DNA of 32,953 bases from Streptomyces sclerotialus (GCA_000719105.1 JODX01000037.1:1-32953); one strand, 5' to 3'. Shown: positions 18,786-27,514, counted from the stretch's first letter. Notes: generated by a model from the letters alone, not told the origin. Program-made: numbers and translations.

Positions 18786-20726
18786 ATGTCCGTGGTCGAC
18801 CACCAGGAGTGGGACGTCGTCGTGGTCGGTGCCGGCGGCGCCGGGCTGCGCGCCGCCGTCGAGGCCCGCGAGCGCGGTGCCCGTACGGCCGTGATCTGCA
18901 AGTCGCTGTTCGGCAAGGCCCACACGGTGATGGCGGAGGGCGGCATCGCGGCCGCCATGGGCAACGTCAACATGGGCGACAACTGGCAGGTGCACTTCCG
19001 CGACACCCTGCGCGGCGGCAAGTTCCTCAACCAGTGGCGCATGGCCGAGCTGCACGCCCAGGAGGCGCCCGACCGGGTGTGGGAGCTGGAGACGTGGGGC
19101 GCCCTGTTCGACCGTACGAAGGACGGGCGGATCTCGCAGCGCAACTTCGGCGGCCACGAGTACCCGCGCCTCGCCCACGTCGGCGACCGCACCGGCCTGG
19201 AGCTGATCCGCACCCTCCAGCAGAAGATCGTCTCGCTCCAGCAGGAGGACCACCGGGAGACGGGTGACTACGAGTCCCGGCTGAAGGTGTTCCAGGAGTG
19301 CACGGTCACCCGGATCCTCAAGGACGGCAGCCGGGTGTCGGGCGTGTTCGCGTACGAGCGCGAGACCGGCCGCTTCTTCGTGCTGCGGGCCCCGGCCGTG
19401 GTGATCGCCACCGGCGGCATCGGCAAGTCCTTCAAGGTGACGTCGAACTCGTGGGAGTACACGGGCGACGGGCACGCGCTGGCGCTACTGGCCGGGGCGC
19501 CGCTGCTGAACATGGAGTTCGTGCAGTTCCACCCGACGGGCATGGTCTGGCCACCGTCGGTGAAGGGCATCCTCGTCACCGAGTCGGTGCGCGGGGACGG
19601 CGGGGTGCTGCGCAACTCCGAGGGCAAGCGGTTCATGTTCGACTACATCCCCGACGTCTTCAAGGAGAAGTACGCCGAGTCGGAGGACGAGGGCGACCGC
19701 TGGTACGAGGACCCGGACCACAACCGGCGCCCGCCCGAGCTGCTCCCCCGCGACGAGGTCGCCCGCGCCATCAACGCCGAGGTCAAGGCGGGCCGCGGCT
19801 CCCCGCACGGCGGGGTCTTCCTGGACGTGTCGACGCGCATGCCCGCCGAGGTGATCAAACGCCGGCTGCCGTCGATGTACCACCAGTTCAAGGAGCTCGC
19901 CGACGTCGACATCACGGCCGAGGCGATGGAGGTCGGGCCGACCTGCCACTACGTGATGGGCGGCATCGCGGTCGACTCGGACACGGCGGCGGCGCGCGGG
20001 GTGCCCGGCCTGTTCGCGGCCGGTGAGGTCGCGGGCGGGATGCACGGCTCCAACCGGCTGGGCGGCAACTCGCTCTCCGACCTGCTGGTCTTCGGACGGC
20101 GCGCCGGCCTGCACGCGGCGGCGTACGCGGCGGAGCTGTCCTCGCGCCCCGTGGTGGACGACACCCAGGTCGACTCGGCCGCCGCGGAGGCGCTGCGCCC
20201 CTTCTCCGCGGAGGGCCAGACCGCCGACTCCGAGGCCGGGCGCCCGCCGGAGAACCCGTACACCCTGCACCAGGAACTCCAGCAGGCCATGAACGACCTG
20301 GTCGGCATCATCCGCCGGGACGGCGAGATGCGCGAGGCCCTGGAGCGGCTCGCGGACCTCAGGGTGCGGGCGCGCCGGGCCGGCGTCGAGGGGCACCGCC
20401 AGTTCAACCCGGGCTGGCACCTCTCGCTGGACCTGCGCAACATGCTGCTGGTCAGCGAGTGCGTGGCCCGCGCCGCCCTGGAGCGCACCGAGTCGCGCGG
20501 CGGCCACACCCGCGAGGACCACCCGTCGATGGAGCGCGAGTGGCGCCGGATCAACCTGCTCTGCTCCCTCACCGACCCCACGGACGGGCTCGCCGCGACC
20601 GACCCGGTCCGCGGCCAGATCACCCTCACCCGTGAGACCACCGAACCCGTCCGCCCCGACCTGCTCGCCCTCTTCGAGAAGGAGGAGCTGGTCAAGTACC
20701 TCACCGAAGAGGAGCTGTACGAGTGA
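18786..20726 (+). CDS. sdhA: Succinate dehydrogenase/fumarate reductase flavoprotein subunit
   Basis: The 646-aa FAD subunit oxidises succinate to fumarate at the cytoplasmic face. It has the dinucleotide fold VVVVGAGGAGLRAA (residues 11-24), the flavin-linked HTVMAEGGIAAAMGN stretch with the His that carries covalent FAD in the family, NMEFVQFHPTGMVWP and RGDGGVLRN of the active site, the HYVMGGI motif, and GSNRLGGNSLSDLLVFGRRAG near the FAD. ATG 18786 lies 32 nt after the anchor gene. The start of the next gene overlaps its stop (GTGA). A fumarate reductase direction cannot be excluded from sequence; the anchor type argues for the Sdh1-like succinate:menaquinone enzyme. Confidence 0.95.
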   Translation: MSVVDHQEWDVVVVGAGGAGLRAAVEARERGARTAVICKSLFGKAHTVMAEGGIAAAMGNVNMGDNWQVHFRDTLRGGKFLNQWRMAELHAQEAPDRVWELETWGALFDRTKDGRISQRNFGGHEYPRLAHVGDRTGLELIRTLQQKIVSLQQEDHRETGDYESRLKVFQECTVTRILKDGSRVSGVFAYERETGRFFVLRAPAVVIATGGIGKSFKVTSNSWEYTGDGHALALLAGAPLLNMEFVQFHPTGMVWPPSVKGILVTESVRGDGGVLRNSEGKRFMFDYIPDVFKEKYAESEDEGDRWYEDPDHNRRPPELLPRDEVARAINAEVKAGRGSPHGGVFLDVSTRMPAEVIKRRLPSMYHQFKELADVDITAEAMEVGPTCHYVMGGIAVDSDTAAARGVPGLFAAGEVAGGMHGSNRLGGNSLSDLLVFGRRAGLHAAAYAAELSSRPVVDDTQVDSAAAEALRPFSAEGQTADSEAGRPPENPYTLHQELQQAMNDLVGIIRRDGEMREALERLADLRVRARRAGVEGHRQFNPGWHLSLDLRNMLLVSECVARAALERTESRGGHTREDHPSMEREWRRINLLCSLTDPTDGLAATDPVRGQITLTRETTEPVRPDLLALFEKEELVKYLTEEELYE

Positions 20727-21502
20727 GCAGCAGCTATCAGGCCCGCTTCAAGGTCTGGCGCGGGGACACCGGGGGCGGAGATCTCACGGACTTCACGGTG
20801 GAGGTGAACGAGGGGGAGGTCGTCCTCGACATCATCCACCGCCTCCAGGCGACCCAGGCCCCGGACCTGGCCGTCCGCTGGAACTGCAAGGCGGGCAAGT
20901 GCGGCTCCTGCTCCGCGGAGATCAACGGGCGCCCGCGGCTGATGTGCATGACCCGGATGTCGGTGTTCGACCGCGAGGAGACGATCACGGTCACCCCGCT
21001 GCGCGCGTTCCCCGTCGTCCGGGACCTGGTGACGGACGTGGGCTTCAACTACGACAAGGCCCGTCAGGTCCCGTCCTTCGTCCCGCCCGAGGGCCTCCTC
21101 CCCGGCGAGTACCGGATGATGCAGGAGGACGTGGACCGCGCGCAGGAGTTCCGCAAGTGCATCGAGTGCTTCCTGTGCCAGGACACCTGCCATGTCGTCC
21201 GCGACCACGAGGAGAACAAGCCGGCGTTCGCGGGCCCGCGTTTCCTGATGCGGGTGGCGGAGCTGGACATGCACCCCCTGGACGCGGCGGCCGACACCGG
21301 CCTGGACCGCAAGCGCACCGCCCAGGACGAGCACGGCCTCGGCTACTGCAACATCACCAAGTGCTGCACGGAGGTCTGCCCCGAAGGCATCAAGATCACG
21401 GACAACGCCCTGATCCCGCTGAAGGAACGGGCCGTCGACCGCAAGTACGACCCGCTGGTCTGGCTGGGCTCCAAGATCAGGAGGCGCTCCTCGGCGGGCT
21501 GA
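20723..21502 (+). CDS. sdhB: Succinate dehydrogenase/fumarate reductase iron-sulfur subunit
   Basis: The 259-aa subunit holds the electron chain between FAD and the membrane anchor. The N-terminal ferredoxin-like domain has the [2Fe-2S] ligands in WNCKAGKCGSCSAE and the later Cys of RLMCMT. The C-terminal domain has CIECFLCQDTC and CNITKCCTEVCPEGI for the [4Fe-4S] and [3Fe-4S] (or second cubane) centres. GTG start overlaps the flavoprotein stop by 4 nt, giving tight coupling. The extra Cys in TKCCTEVCP is common in this subfamily. Confidence 0.95.
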   Translation: MSSSYQARFKVWRGDTGGGDLTDFTVEVNEGEVVLDIIHRLQATQAPDLAVRWNCKAGKCGSCSAEINGRPRLMCMTRMSVFDREETITVTPLRAFPVVRDLVTDVGFNYDKARQVPSFVPPEGLLPGEYRMMQEDVDRAQEFRKCIECFLCQDTCHVVRDHEENKPAFAGPRFLMRVAELDMHPLDAAADTGLDRKRTAQDEHGLGYCNITKCCTEVCPEGIKITDNALIPLKERAVDRKYDPLVWLGSKIRRRSSAG

Positions 21503-21510
21503 GCGCCCTG

Positions 21511-21555
21511 GCACTGCGGTCGTGTGCGCTGCGGTCGTGTGCACTGCGGTCGCGT
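21511..21555 (+). repeat. 15-bp tandem repeat, three copies, between sdhB and the next gene
   Basis: Copies at 21511-21525, 21526-21540 and 21541-21555 follow GCRCTGCGGTCGYGT with one or two changes each. The array starts 8 nt after the sdhB stop and ends about 30 nt before the next gene's start candidates, so it lies in the spacer where mRNA processing or termination would occur. Confidence 0.85.
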
Positions 21556-21585
21556 AGGGGCTTATCCGTCCATATGCTCCGAAAT

Positions 21586-23139
21586 ATGATGTCGTCCCCG
21601 GGTCGGAGAGAGGTGGGCAGCGCTGCCCGGCACATAGCTGCACGGGGTGCGCTCGCCGCGTTCGGCGGGGTGGTGGCAGCGGGGTGGCTGCTGGTGCTGC
21701 CCCTCGGCACGCACACGGGCGGGACGGCACCGGTGCGCGCGGGACCGGAGGCGTCTGCCGGGGCGTCCCGTCCCGAGTCCGGCGAGGAGTCCGGTGAGGG
21801 CGGACCGGTGGCCGCGGACCTGGTGCTGCCGGTGGCCGCGGTGGGCACGGCGGGTGCGGCCGCCGCATACGCACACGTACGGCGGACGCGGCGGACGAGG
21901 ACCCGTACGACACCGGCCGCCGCCGTGGAGCCGGTCGTGCCGTCGGACGAACTGGACCGGCGCGGGCGGCGGCTGCTCGTCGAGACCGACGACTGCGTGC
22001 GGACCAGCGCCGAGGAACTCGGGTTCGTGGCGGAGCGGTACGGCGAGGACACGGCGCGGCCCTTCGCACAGGCACTGGAATGCGCGCGGGGCGAGCTGGC
22101 CGAGGCGTTCCGGCTGCGGCAGATGCTCGACGACGCCTCCGACCGGCTCTCCGCCGACGACCGGCGGCGGGCCCTGGAGGAGATCGTCAGAGGGTGTACG
22201 CAGGCGGGGCACCGGCTCGACGCGCAGGCGCCCGCGTTCGACCAGGTACGCGCGCTGGAGCGGGACCCGGCCGGTGCGCTGGAGCACGCGGAGAACCGCT
22301 TCCGGGAGCTGACCGGCCGGGTCAGGAGTGCCGGAGGGAAGCTCACCGGGCTTCACGAGCGGTACGCACCCGACGCGAGCCGGTCCGTCGAGGACCATGT
22401 CGAGCAGGCCAAGGACCGGCTCGTCTTCGCCACCTCCCGGCTCAACCGCGCCCGGCAGGCCCTCGACCGGGGCGACCCGGGTACGGCGGCCCTGCGACTG
22501 CGGGCCGCGGAGGGCGCCGTGCACCAGGCGGACCTCCTCGCGGCCGCCGTGGGCCGGCTGGCGGCCGAGCTGGCCGCGGCGGAGCGGCTGCCGGAGGCGC
22601 GCCGGGAGACGGCCGACGGGCCGTACGACCCGCTCGACGCCCTGCGTCGCCTCGTCCATGCCGACGTCGGCGCCGACGGCCTGCCCGCCCACAGCCTGCC
22701 GTTCGAGCAGGACGGGGCCGCACTGCGCGAGGGCGCCGTGCTGGTGGCGGAGAGCGACGTGGCCGCCGTACGGGACTTCGTGACCACGCATCGCGGCGCG
22801 GTCGGCAGCGCGGCGCGCACCCGGCTCGCGGAGGCGGAACGGCACCTCGTCCAGGCACGGGACGCCTTGCCGGCCGACGGGCCCCGGGCGAACGCCTCCC
22901 CGCTCATCGAGGCCCGGCGGGCCGGCTTCCTCGCACAGGAGGCCCGGCGGCTGGCCGAGCGGGACGTACGGGCCTACGGCGACCTGCACGACGGGCCGCT
23001 CGGGGACGGGCTGGGCGTGGCCCTGCTGGGCGGCGTCCTCCTCGCGGACGTGCCCGGCGGCGGGGACGGTCTCCGAGGGCCCGCCTGCTACGGCGGGCCC
23101 GGGACGCGGGGGCGGCGGACGGCGTCCGGGCGGGTGTGA
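21586..23139 (+). CDS. TPM-family-like membrane protein lacking the TPM domain
   Basis: The protein of about 517 aa has a hydrophobic N-terminal segment (about residues 20-41), a Gly/Ser/Glu-rich extracytoplasmic linker, a second helix (about 78-97), a basic cluster (HVRRTRRTRTRT) and a long helical cytoplasmic part (about 115-490). That part carries RRLLVETDDCVRTSAEELGF, ALECARGELAEAFRLRQMLDDA and VEDHVEQAKDRLVFATSRLN, stretches typical of the C-terminal half of Streptomyces TPM-domain proteins. The extracytoplasmic TPM (DUF477) domain usually between the two helices is absent. The C-terminus (ALLGGVLLADVPGGGDG) looks like a shortened Gly-rich tail. Start is uncertain: ATG 21574, 21586, 21589 or GTG 21613 (GGAG nearby) are all in frame. 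Function unknown. Confidence 0.75.
   Translation: MMSSPGRREVGSAARHIAARGALAAFGGVVAAGWLLVLPLGTHTGGTAPVRAGPEASAGASRPESGEESGEGGPVAADLVLPVAAVGTAGAAAAYAHVRRTRRTRTRTTPAAAVEPVVPSDELDRRGRRLLVETDDCVRTSAEELGFVAERYGEDTARPFAQALECARGELAEAFRLRQMLDDASDRLSADDRRRALEEIVRGCTQAGHRLDAQAPAFDQVRALERDPAGALEHAENRFRELTGRVRSAGGKLTGLHERYAPDASRSVEDHVEQAKDRLVFATSRLNRARQALDRGDPGTAALRLRAAEGAVHQADLLAAAVGRLAAELAAAERLPEARRETADGPYDPLDALRRLVHADVGADGLPAHSLPFEQDGAALREGAVLVAESDVAAVRDFVTTHRGAVGSAARTRLAEAERHLVQARDALPADGPRANASPLIEARRAGFLAQEARRLAERDVRAYGDLHDGPLGDGLGVALLGGVLLADVPGGGDGLRGPACYGGPGTRGRRTASGRV
23077..23100. terminator. Hairpin at the 3' end of the TPM-like gene, convergent position
   Basis: Arms 23077-23085 and 23092-23100 make a perfect 9-bp GC stem with a 6-nt loop. 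It lies inside the last 63 nt of the TPM-like reading frame and near the convergent phosphatase gene end, so it probably serves as a shared terminator despite being partly coding. Confidence 0.5.
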
Positions 23140-23158
23140 GCGCCACCGGGCCACCCTT

Positions 23159-25993
23159 TCAGAACAGGCTGAGCAGGGCCTCCGCCGGATCCGTGAGGCT
23201 CTTGTCCCCGTCGGGCAGCGGCAGTTCGAACCACACCGTCTTGCCGCGCGGCGTCCGGCGCGATCCCCAGGCCGCGGAGAGCAGGCCGACCAGTTGCAGT
23301 CCGCGGCCCCCTTCGTCGGTGTCCCGGGCACGGCGGCGGCGCGGCTGCACCAGGCCCGCGTCCCAGACCTCGCACACCAGCGTCCGGTCCAGCAGCAGCC
23401 GCAGCCGGATCTCGCCCTCGCCGTACCGCAGCGCGTTGGTGACCAGCTCGCTGACCAGCAACTCGGTGGTGTCCACCAGGGGTTCGAGATCCCATGACAG
23501 CAGCTGTGCGCGGGTGTACTCCCGGGCGCGGCCCACGCTGCGGGGCTCACGGGGCAGGGTCCAGTCCCCCACCGACTCCGCCGGCAGCCCCTGTACACGT
23601 GCCATCAGCAACGCGATGTCGTCCTCGCCGTGGTGCGTGTCGAGGGTGGTGAGGACGTGGTCGCAGACGTCCTCCAGGGGTAGGGACGGATCGGTGAGCG
23701 CCCCGACGAACGCCTGGAGACCCTCGTCCAGGGGGTGGTCCCGGGATTCCACGAGGCCGTCCGTGTAGAGCGCGAGCAGGGCGCCCTCGGGCAGCTCGAC
23801 CTCGACCTCCTCGAACGGCTCCCCGCCGACGCCGAGCGGCATGCCCGGCGGTACGTCCAGCATCAGGGCGTCCTCGCCGGGTTCGACGAGCACGGGCGGC
23901 AGATGGCCCGCGTTGGCGAAGGTGCAGCGCCGGGTGACCGAGTCGTACACCGCGTACACGCAGGTGGCGAGGTACACCTCGGAGAGGTCCGCGTCCCGGG
24001 GCTGGCGGGCCGTGCGGGAGGCCTGCTGGATACCGCCGGGCGTGCCGAGGCCGCGCGCGATCTCGTCCAGCGCCGAGAGCACCTCGGCGGGCTCCAGGTC
24101 GAGCAGGGCGAGGGTGCGGACGGCGGTGCGGAGTTCGCCCATGGCGACGGCGGCGCGCAGTCCGCGGCCCATGACGTCGCCGACGACCAGCGCGGTGCGG
24201 TGCCCGGGGAGTTCGATGACGTCGAACCAGTCGCCGCCGACCTCGGTGGCCGCGTTGCCGGGCAGATAGCGGCAGGCGATGTCCAGTCCGGACGCCTCGG
24301 GGTCGCCCGGCGGCAGCAGGGACCGCTGCAGGATCAGGGCCCGCTGGTGCTCGCGGCGGTACAGACGGGCGTTGTCGATACAGACCGCCGCGCGCGCCGC
24401 CAGCTCCATCGCGAGCTCGCGGTCCCGTTCGCCGAACGGCTCGCTGCCCTTCGTACGGGAGAACTGGACCAGCCCCACCACCGTGTCGTGGGCGACCATC
24501 GGCACGGCGAGCGTGGACTGGACGACGCCGCCGCCCTCGGCGGGGACGTGCCGGGGACGGGCCGTGCGCAGGGCGTCCGCGCAGGGGGAGTTGAAGGCGT
24601 AGTGGTGGACCGCGCCGACGGACACGGGCGCCGGGCCGCCGACGAAGGGCGCGCCGGAGACGGCGGAGGCGAAGGCGACCCGGCGCAGTTCGGCGCTGCC
24701 GTCGGCGAGACCGGGCGGGGCCTCCTCGCCCAGCAGGAGGCTCTGGTAGAGGTCGACGCTGGCGAGGTCGCAGAAGCCGGGGACGACGACGTCGAGGAGT
24801 TCGCGGGCCGTGGTCTCCAGGTCGAGGGAGTTGCCTATGCGGGCGCCGGCCTCGTTCAGAAGGGCGAGGTTGTGCCGTGCGGCGGCGGCTTCGCGGGCGG
24901 CGGCGCGGCGGGCCGTGACATCGGTGCCGAGCCAGGCGACACCGATGGGACGGCCGGTGCCGCTGTGCACCCGGTACAGGTTGATGGACCAGTGGCGGCG
25001 CTCGTCGGACCCGGGTACGAAGCCCGTGATGTGCATGTCCGTGATCGACTCGCCGGTCTCCAGGACCCGGCGCAGGGTCGCCGTGACCCGCTCGGCCTCC
25101 GGCGAGACGAGGTAGTCGCGGACGCCGTGCCCCCGGTGGTCCTCCGGTGTGCCGCCGAAGGTGGAGGCGAAGCGCTCGTTGGCCCGCCGTACCCGCAGAT
25201 CGGCGTCGATGAGCAGGAAGCCGAAGGGAGATTGACCGAATATCGCCTGCGAGGCGGCGAGGTCGGTCTCGATCCGGCGGAGAGTGCGCACGTCCACGAC
25301 GATGCAGACGGCGGCCCGTTGCCCGTCGTCCGTGGTGGTGGGCATCACATAGACCTCGGCGAGCCCTTCGGTCCCCTCCGGCTCGGGCGTCCGGAACGGG
25401 ATCACTCCCGTCCACTCGCGGCCGTCGAGTATCTCGGCCATCTTGCGCTGGCCGCGGTCGTACAGGTCGGGCGCGACGAAGGCGGCGATGGGGTCCATGC
25501 CGACGGCGCGTTCGGCGGGGATGCCGAAGATCTGCTCGGCGCGCAGACTCCACTGGTCGACCAGCCCGTCGGGGCCGATCGAGAAGGAGGCGACCCTGAT
25601 GTAGTCGTACATGGAGCCGGGCGGACTGGTCTGCCAGATCGGCTCACCGGGTGCCTCACCGGGCGCCTGCCCGGGCGCCTGCGCCGGCCTGCCGTCGGAC
25701 CCATGACGCGCACCGTCGGTCCCGTGACTCGTGTCGCCGGGTCCGTGACTCGTGTCGCCTGGCCCGCCGCTCCTCATCACGTGGCGGCCCGGCGCCCCGG
25801 CGCCTTCGGCGGCCGCGTCCGGGCCGTGGTGGCCGTGGCTCGTGTCATCCGGCCGGTGGTCCGCCGTCCGAGCCCTTCTGTCGCGTGTGCCGCCGTGTGG
25901 GGGTCGGCCCGCGACGGCACCGCCCACGGCCTCAGCCCTCGCGCCGTCCGACGGGTCATCCGACTCCGTCGCCTTCGCTGGTATCTCGCTCAC
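23159..25993 (-). CDS. PAS-PAS-GAF-SpoIIE phosphatase-ATPase signalling protein
   Basis: The 944-aa protein starts at GTG 25993, chosen because GGAGGGG lies 9 nt upstream. Domains: disordered Pro/Gly/His-rich region 1-125 with repeated GDTSHG and APGE motifs; PAS about 128-240; PAS about 241-360; GAF about 375-545; PP2C-type SpoIIE phosphatase about 560-785 (GGDWFDVIEL, VVGDVMGRG, LALYTDGLVE); C-terminal RsbW-like ATPase about 818-925 (ELLVSELVTNALRYGEG, GGRGLQLVGLL, GKTVWFEL). Such proteins sense a signal through PAS/GAF and set the phosphorylation of anti-sigma-factor antagonists. The acidic residues that hold Mn in the phosphatase appear intact (GDW, GDV, TDG). It is convergent with the TPM-like gene. 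The linked ATPase gene downstream may belong to the same partner-switching circuit. Confidence 0.92.
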   Translation of the reverse strand: MSEIPAKATESDDPSDGARAEAVGGAVAGRPPHGGTRDRRARTADHRPDDTSHGHHGPDAAAEGAGAPGRHVMRSGGPGDTSHGPGDTSHGTDGARHGSDGRPAQAPGQAPGEAPGEPIWQTSPPGSMYDYIRVASFSIGPDGLVDQWSLRAEQIFGIPAERAVGMDPIAAFVAPDLYDRGQRKMAEILDGREWTGVIPFRTPEPEGTEGLAEVYVMPTTTDDGQRAAVCIVVDVRTLRRIETDLAASQAIFGQSPFGFLLIDADLRVRRANERFASTFGGTPEDHRGHGVRDYLVSPEAERVTATLRRVLETGESITDMHITGFVPGSDERRHWSINLYRVHSGTGRPIGVAWLGTDVTARRAAAREAAAARHNLALLNEAGARIGNSLDLETTARELLDVVVPGFCDLASVDLYQSLLLGEEAPPGLADGSAELRRVAFASAVSGAPFVGGPAPVSVGAVHHYAFNSPCADALRTARPRHVPAEGGGVVQSTLAVPMVAHDTVVGLVQFSRTKGSEPFGERDRELAMELAARAAVCIDNARLYRREHQRALILQRSLLPPGDPEASGLDIACRYLPGNAATEVGGDWFDVIELPGHRTALVVGDVMGRGLRAAVAMGELRTAVRTLALLDLEPAEVLSALDEIARGLGTPGGIQQASRTARQPRDADLSEVYLATCVYAVYDSVTRRCTFANAGHLPPVLVEPGEDALMLDVPPGMPLGVGGEPFEEVEVELPEGALLALYTDGLVESRDHPLDEGLQAFVGALTDPSLPLEDVCDHVLTTLDTHHGEDDIALLMARVQGLPAESVGDWTLPREPRSVGRAREYTRAQLLSWDLEPLVDTTELLVSELVTNALRYGEGEIRLRLLLDRTLVCEVWDAGLVQPRRRRARDTDEGGRGLQLVGLLSAAWGSRRTPRGKTVWFELPLPDGDKSLTDPAEALLSLF
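25722..25759 (+). repeat. 17-bp direct repeat with 21-bp period in the phosphatase N-terminal coding region
   Basis: Bases 25722-25738 and 25743-25759 are identical; period 21 encodes two copies of the GDTSHG motif in the disordered N-terminus. The nearby GCCTCACC/GGGCGCCTG repeats similarly encode APGE/APGQ units. Confidence 0.85.
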
Positions 25994-26252
25994 GCGAACC
26001 GTCCCCTCCAGCTCACCGCGTCCGGCCTCGGTCACCGGGGGCGGTTGCCCGCAGTATACAGCACTACGGCACCCCACGACACGGTGTTCACGATCACAGC
26101 ACGATCCCGATCGTTTTTGGACCCGCCGGGTCATACTCCCAGTCTTCTAACCAGGTGATGCCCCCTCGAACCAAAGACCTCCGGTGACGCCCGTGGCCTG
26201 AACCCGACGTTCTCCGTGCGCCCCGGGGAGCCACCCCGTCACGTTCCGTGCT

Positions 26253-26660
26253 TCAGCCGGGCACGGCCAGCTCGAACCACACGGTCTTTCCGGCCTCTTC
26301 CGGCCGGGTGCCCCAGGCCCGTGAGGAGCGCGCCAGGAGCAGCAGTCCGCGGCCGCTCTCGTCGTCGGGGCTCGCCACGCGCTCGCGGGGCGGGTCCCGC
26401 AGCGGGTCGGAGACCTCGACCAGAAGCACACCCAAGGGACCCATGGGGCGGACGAGGCGTACACCGATGGGTCCGGTCGCATGCCGCAGCGAATTGGTCA
26501 CGAGTTCGCTCACGAGCAGGGCGGCGACATCGGCGACCGAGGCGAGACCCCAGGCGCACAGCCGGTCGCGGACGACGGTGCGGGCGGAGCGGACGGCACC
26601 GGGTTCGGCCGGGAACGTCCAGGTGGCGCAGCCGCCTTCGGTGTCGATCACGCCGATCAC
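26253..26660 (-). CDS. RsbW-like orphan ATP-binding protein (HATPase_c_2)
   Basis: The 135-aa stand-alone GHKL domain has N box SELVTNSLRH (Glu52, Asn56, His60), DPLRDP (Asp85), G2 box ESGRGLLLLA (101-110) and end motif GKTVWFEL. Members act as anti-sigma factors or serine kinases in partner switching. ATG 26660 begins MIGVIDTEGGCATW. The SpoIIE/ATPase gene lies downstream in the same direction after 259 nt, suggesting a functional link. A Cys-rich N-terminus is not otherwise remarkable. Confidence 0.85.
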   Translation of the reverse strand: MIGVIDTEGGCATWTFPAEPGAVRSARTVVRDRLCAWGLASVADVAALLVSELVTNSLRHATGPIGVRLVRPMGPLGVLLVEVSDPLRDPPRERVASPDDESGRGLLLLARSSRAWGTRPEEAGKTVWFELAVPG

Positions 26661-27035
26661 TTCCCAGGCCAGAAGCGGAGGATGTCCGGTTTCACAGGGT
26701 TAATTGCCACATACCCGATATCGGTTACCGGCTACCGTGCACGGGAGCGCACTGTGGCACGAACGGCGTAGACGGAGCACGCCTCAGTCACCTCATGCTT
26801 CCCGCGGACCCGAGAGGCACGGGCGCGTGTACGACACGACAGGAGCGGCGATCACACCGCACTCGCACAAGGGGTACGCCTGACGCACCCCGGCGCCTCG
26901 CGCCGTCGCCGTACACGCGCCCCCGGGAGCCGCCCGCCCGGCACGGCCCCGGCACGGCCTCGGTACGAACGAAAAGCGGGCGGCCGGGCGACCCTCGCCC
27001 CACCGCCCGACAGCCGGGCCGGCGCCCCGCCCCGT
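26661..27035 (-). other. Promoter and terminator region between nudix gene and ATPase gene
   Basis: This 375-nt gap contains the nudix terminator (26977-27009) and, nearer the ATPase gene, a palindrome CCGATATCGG at 26715-26724 in an otherwise AT-richer stretch that likely includes the ATPase promoter. The remaining frames lack ribosome sites and codon bias. Confidence 0.5.
26977..27009 (-). terminator. Intrinsic terminator after the nudix gene
   Basis: Outer arms 26977-26983 and 27003-27009 (7 bp) and inner arms 26986-26991 and 26995-27000 (6 bp) flank a 2x2 mismatch and a 3-nt loop. On the minus strand it is followed by CTTTTCG, giving a short U tract. It begins 27 nt after the nudix stop. 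Confidence 0.85.
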
Positions 27036-27452
27036 TCAGCGCGCTTCCGACCCCTCCCTCCCCCACGCCAGCCGCGCCGTCTCCATGACGGCCTGTACGT
27101 CCTGGTCGAGCCAGTCGACGTCCCACACCTCGTCCGGGGTCAGCCAGCGCAGCTCGTCATGGTCCTCGAGCGCTCTGGGTTCGCCGGAGACGAGGTGGGC
27201 GGTCCACACCTGAAGGACGAGGCCGACTCTCAGGGGCCACTCGCCGGGCACGCGCTCGACCGGCTGCGCCTCGACGCCGAGCTCCTCGCGCAGTTCACGG
27301 ACGAGGGCCTGCTCGGGGGTCTCCCCGGGCTCGACCTTGCCGCCGGGAAGCTCCCAGCGTCCAGCCAGTTCAGGCGGTGCACTGCGGCGCGCGGCGAGCA
27401 GACGCCCGCCGCTCAGCAGAGCGGCCCCCACCACCACGATCGGTTCGGTCAT
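27036..27452 (-). CDS. Nudix hydrolase, MutT-like
   Basis: The 138-aa protein carries a complete Nudix box: G38, GKVEPGE (38-44), then REL and REELGV (Arg52, Glu53, Glu56, Glu57, Gly59). MutT-type enzymes hydrolyse nucleoside diphosphates linked to another group, often oxidised dGTP; the C-terminal sequence (DHDELRWLTPDEVWDVDWL) fits the 8-oxo-dGTP group but does not prove the substrate. The start ATG 27452 was chosen because the longer frame is open but lacks a ribosome site and its extra sequence is not nudix-like. An intrinsic terminator follows. Confidence 0.92.
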   Translation of the reverse strand: MTEPIVVVGAALLSGGRLLAARRSAPPELAGRWELPGGKVEPGETPEQALVRELREELGVEAQPVERVPGEWPLRVGLVLQVWTAHLVSGEPRALEDHDELRWLTPDEVWDVDWLDQDVQAVMETARLAWGREGSEAR

Positions 27453-27514
27453 GCGCGGGAGCCTACGGGAGCCGGGCGGTGCACAGGGCAGGACGGGGCG
27501 GAGAGCAGGACGGC

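Noticed and set aside
19949..22075. 708-aa minus-strand frame opposite the SDH genes
   Set aside because: It spans SDH subunits and a spacer repeat array. It lacks family motifs and is Arg/Pro-rich as expected for an antisense frame.
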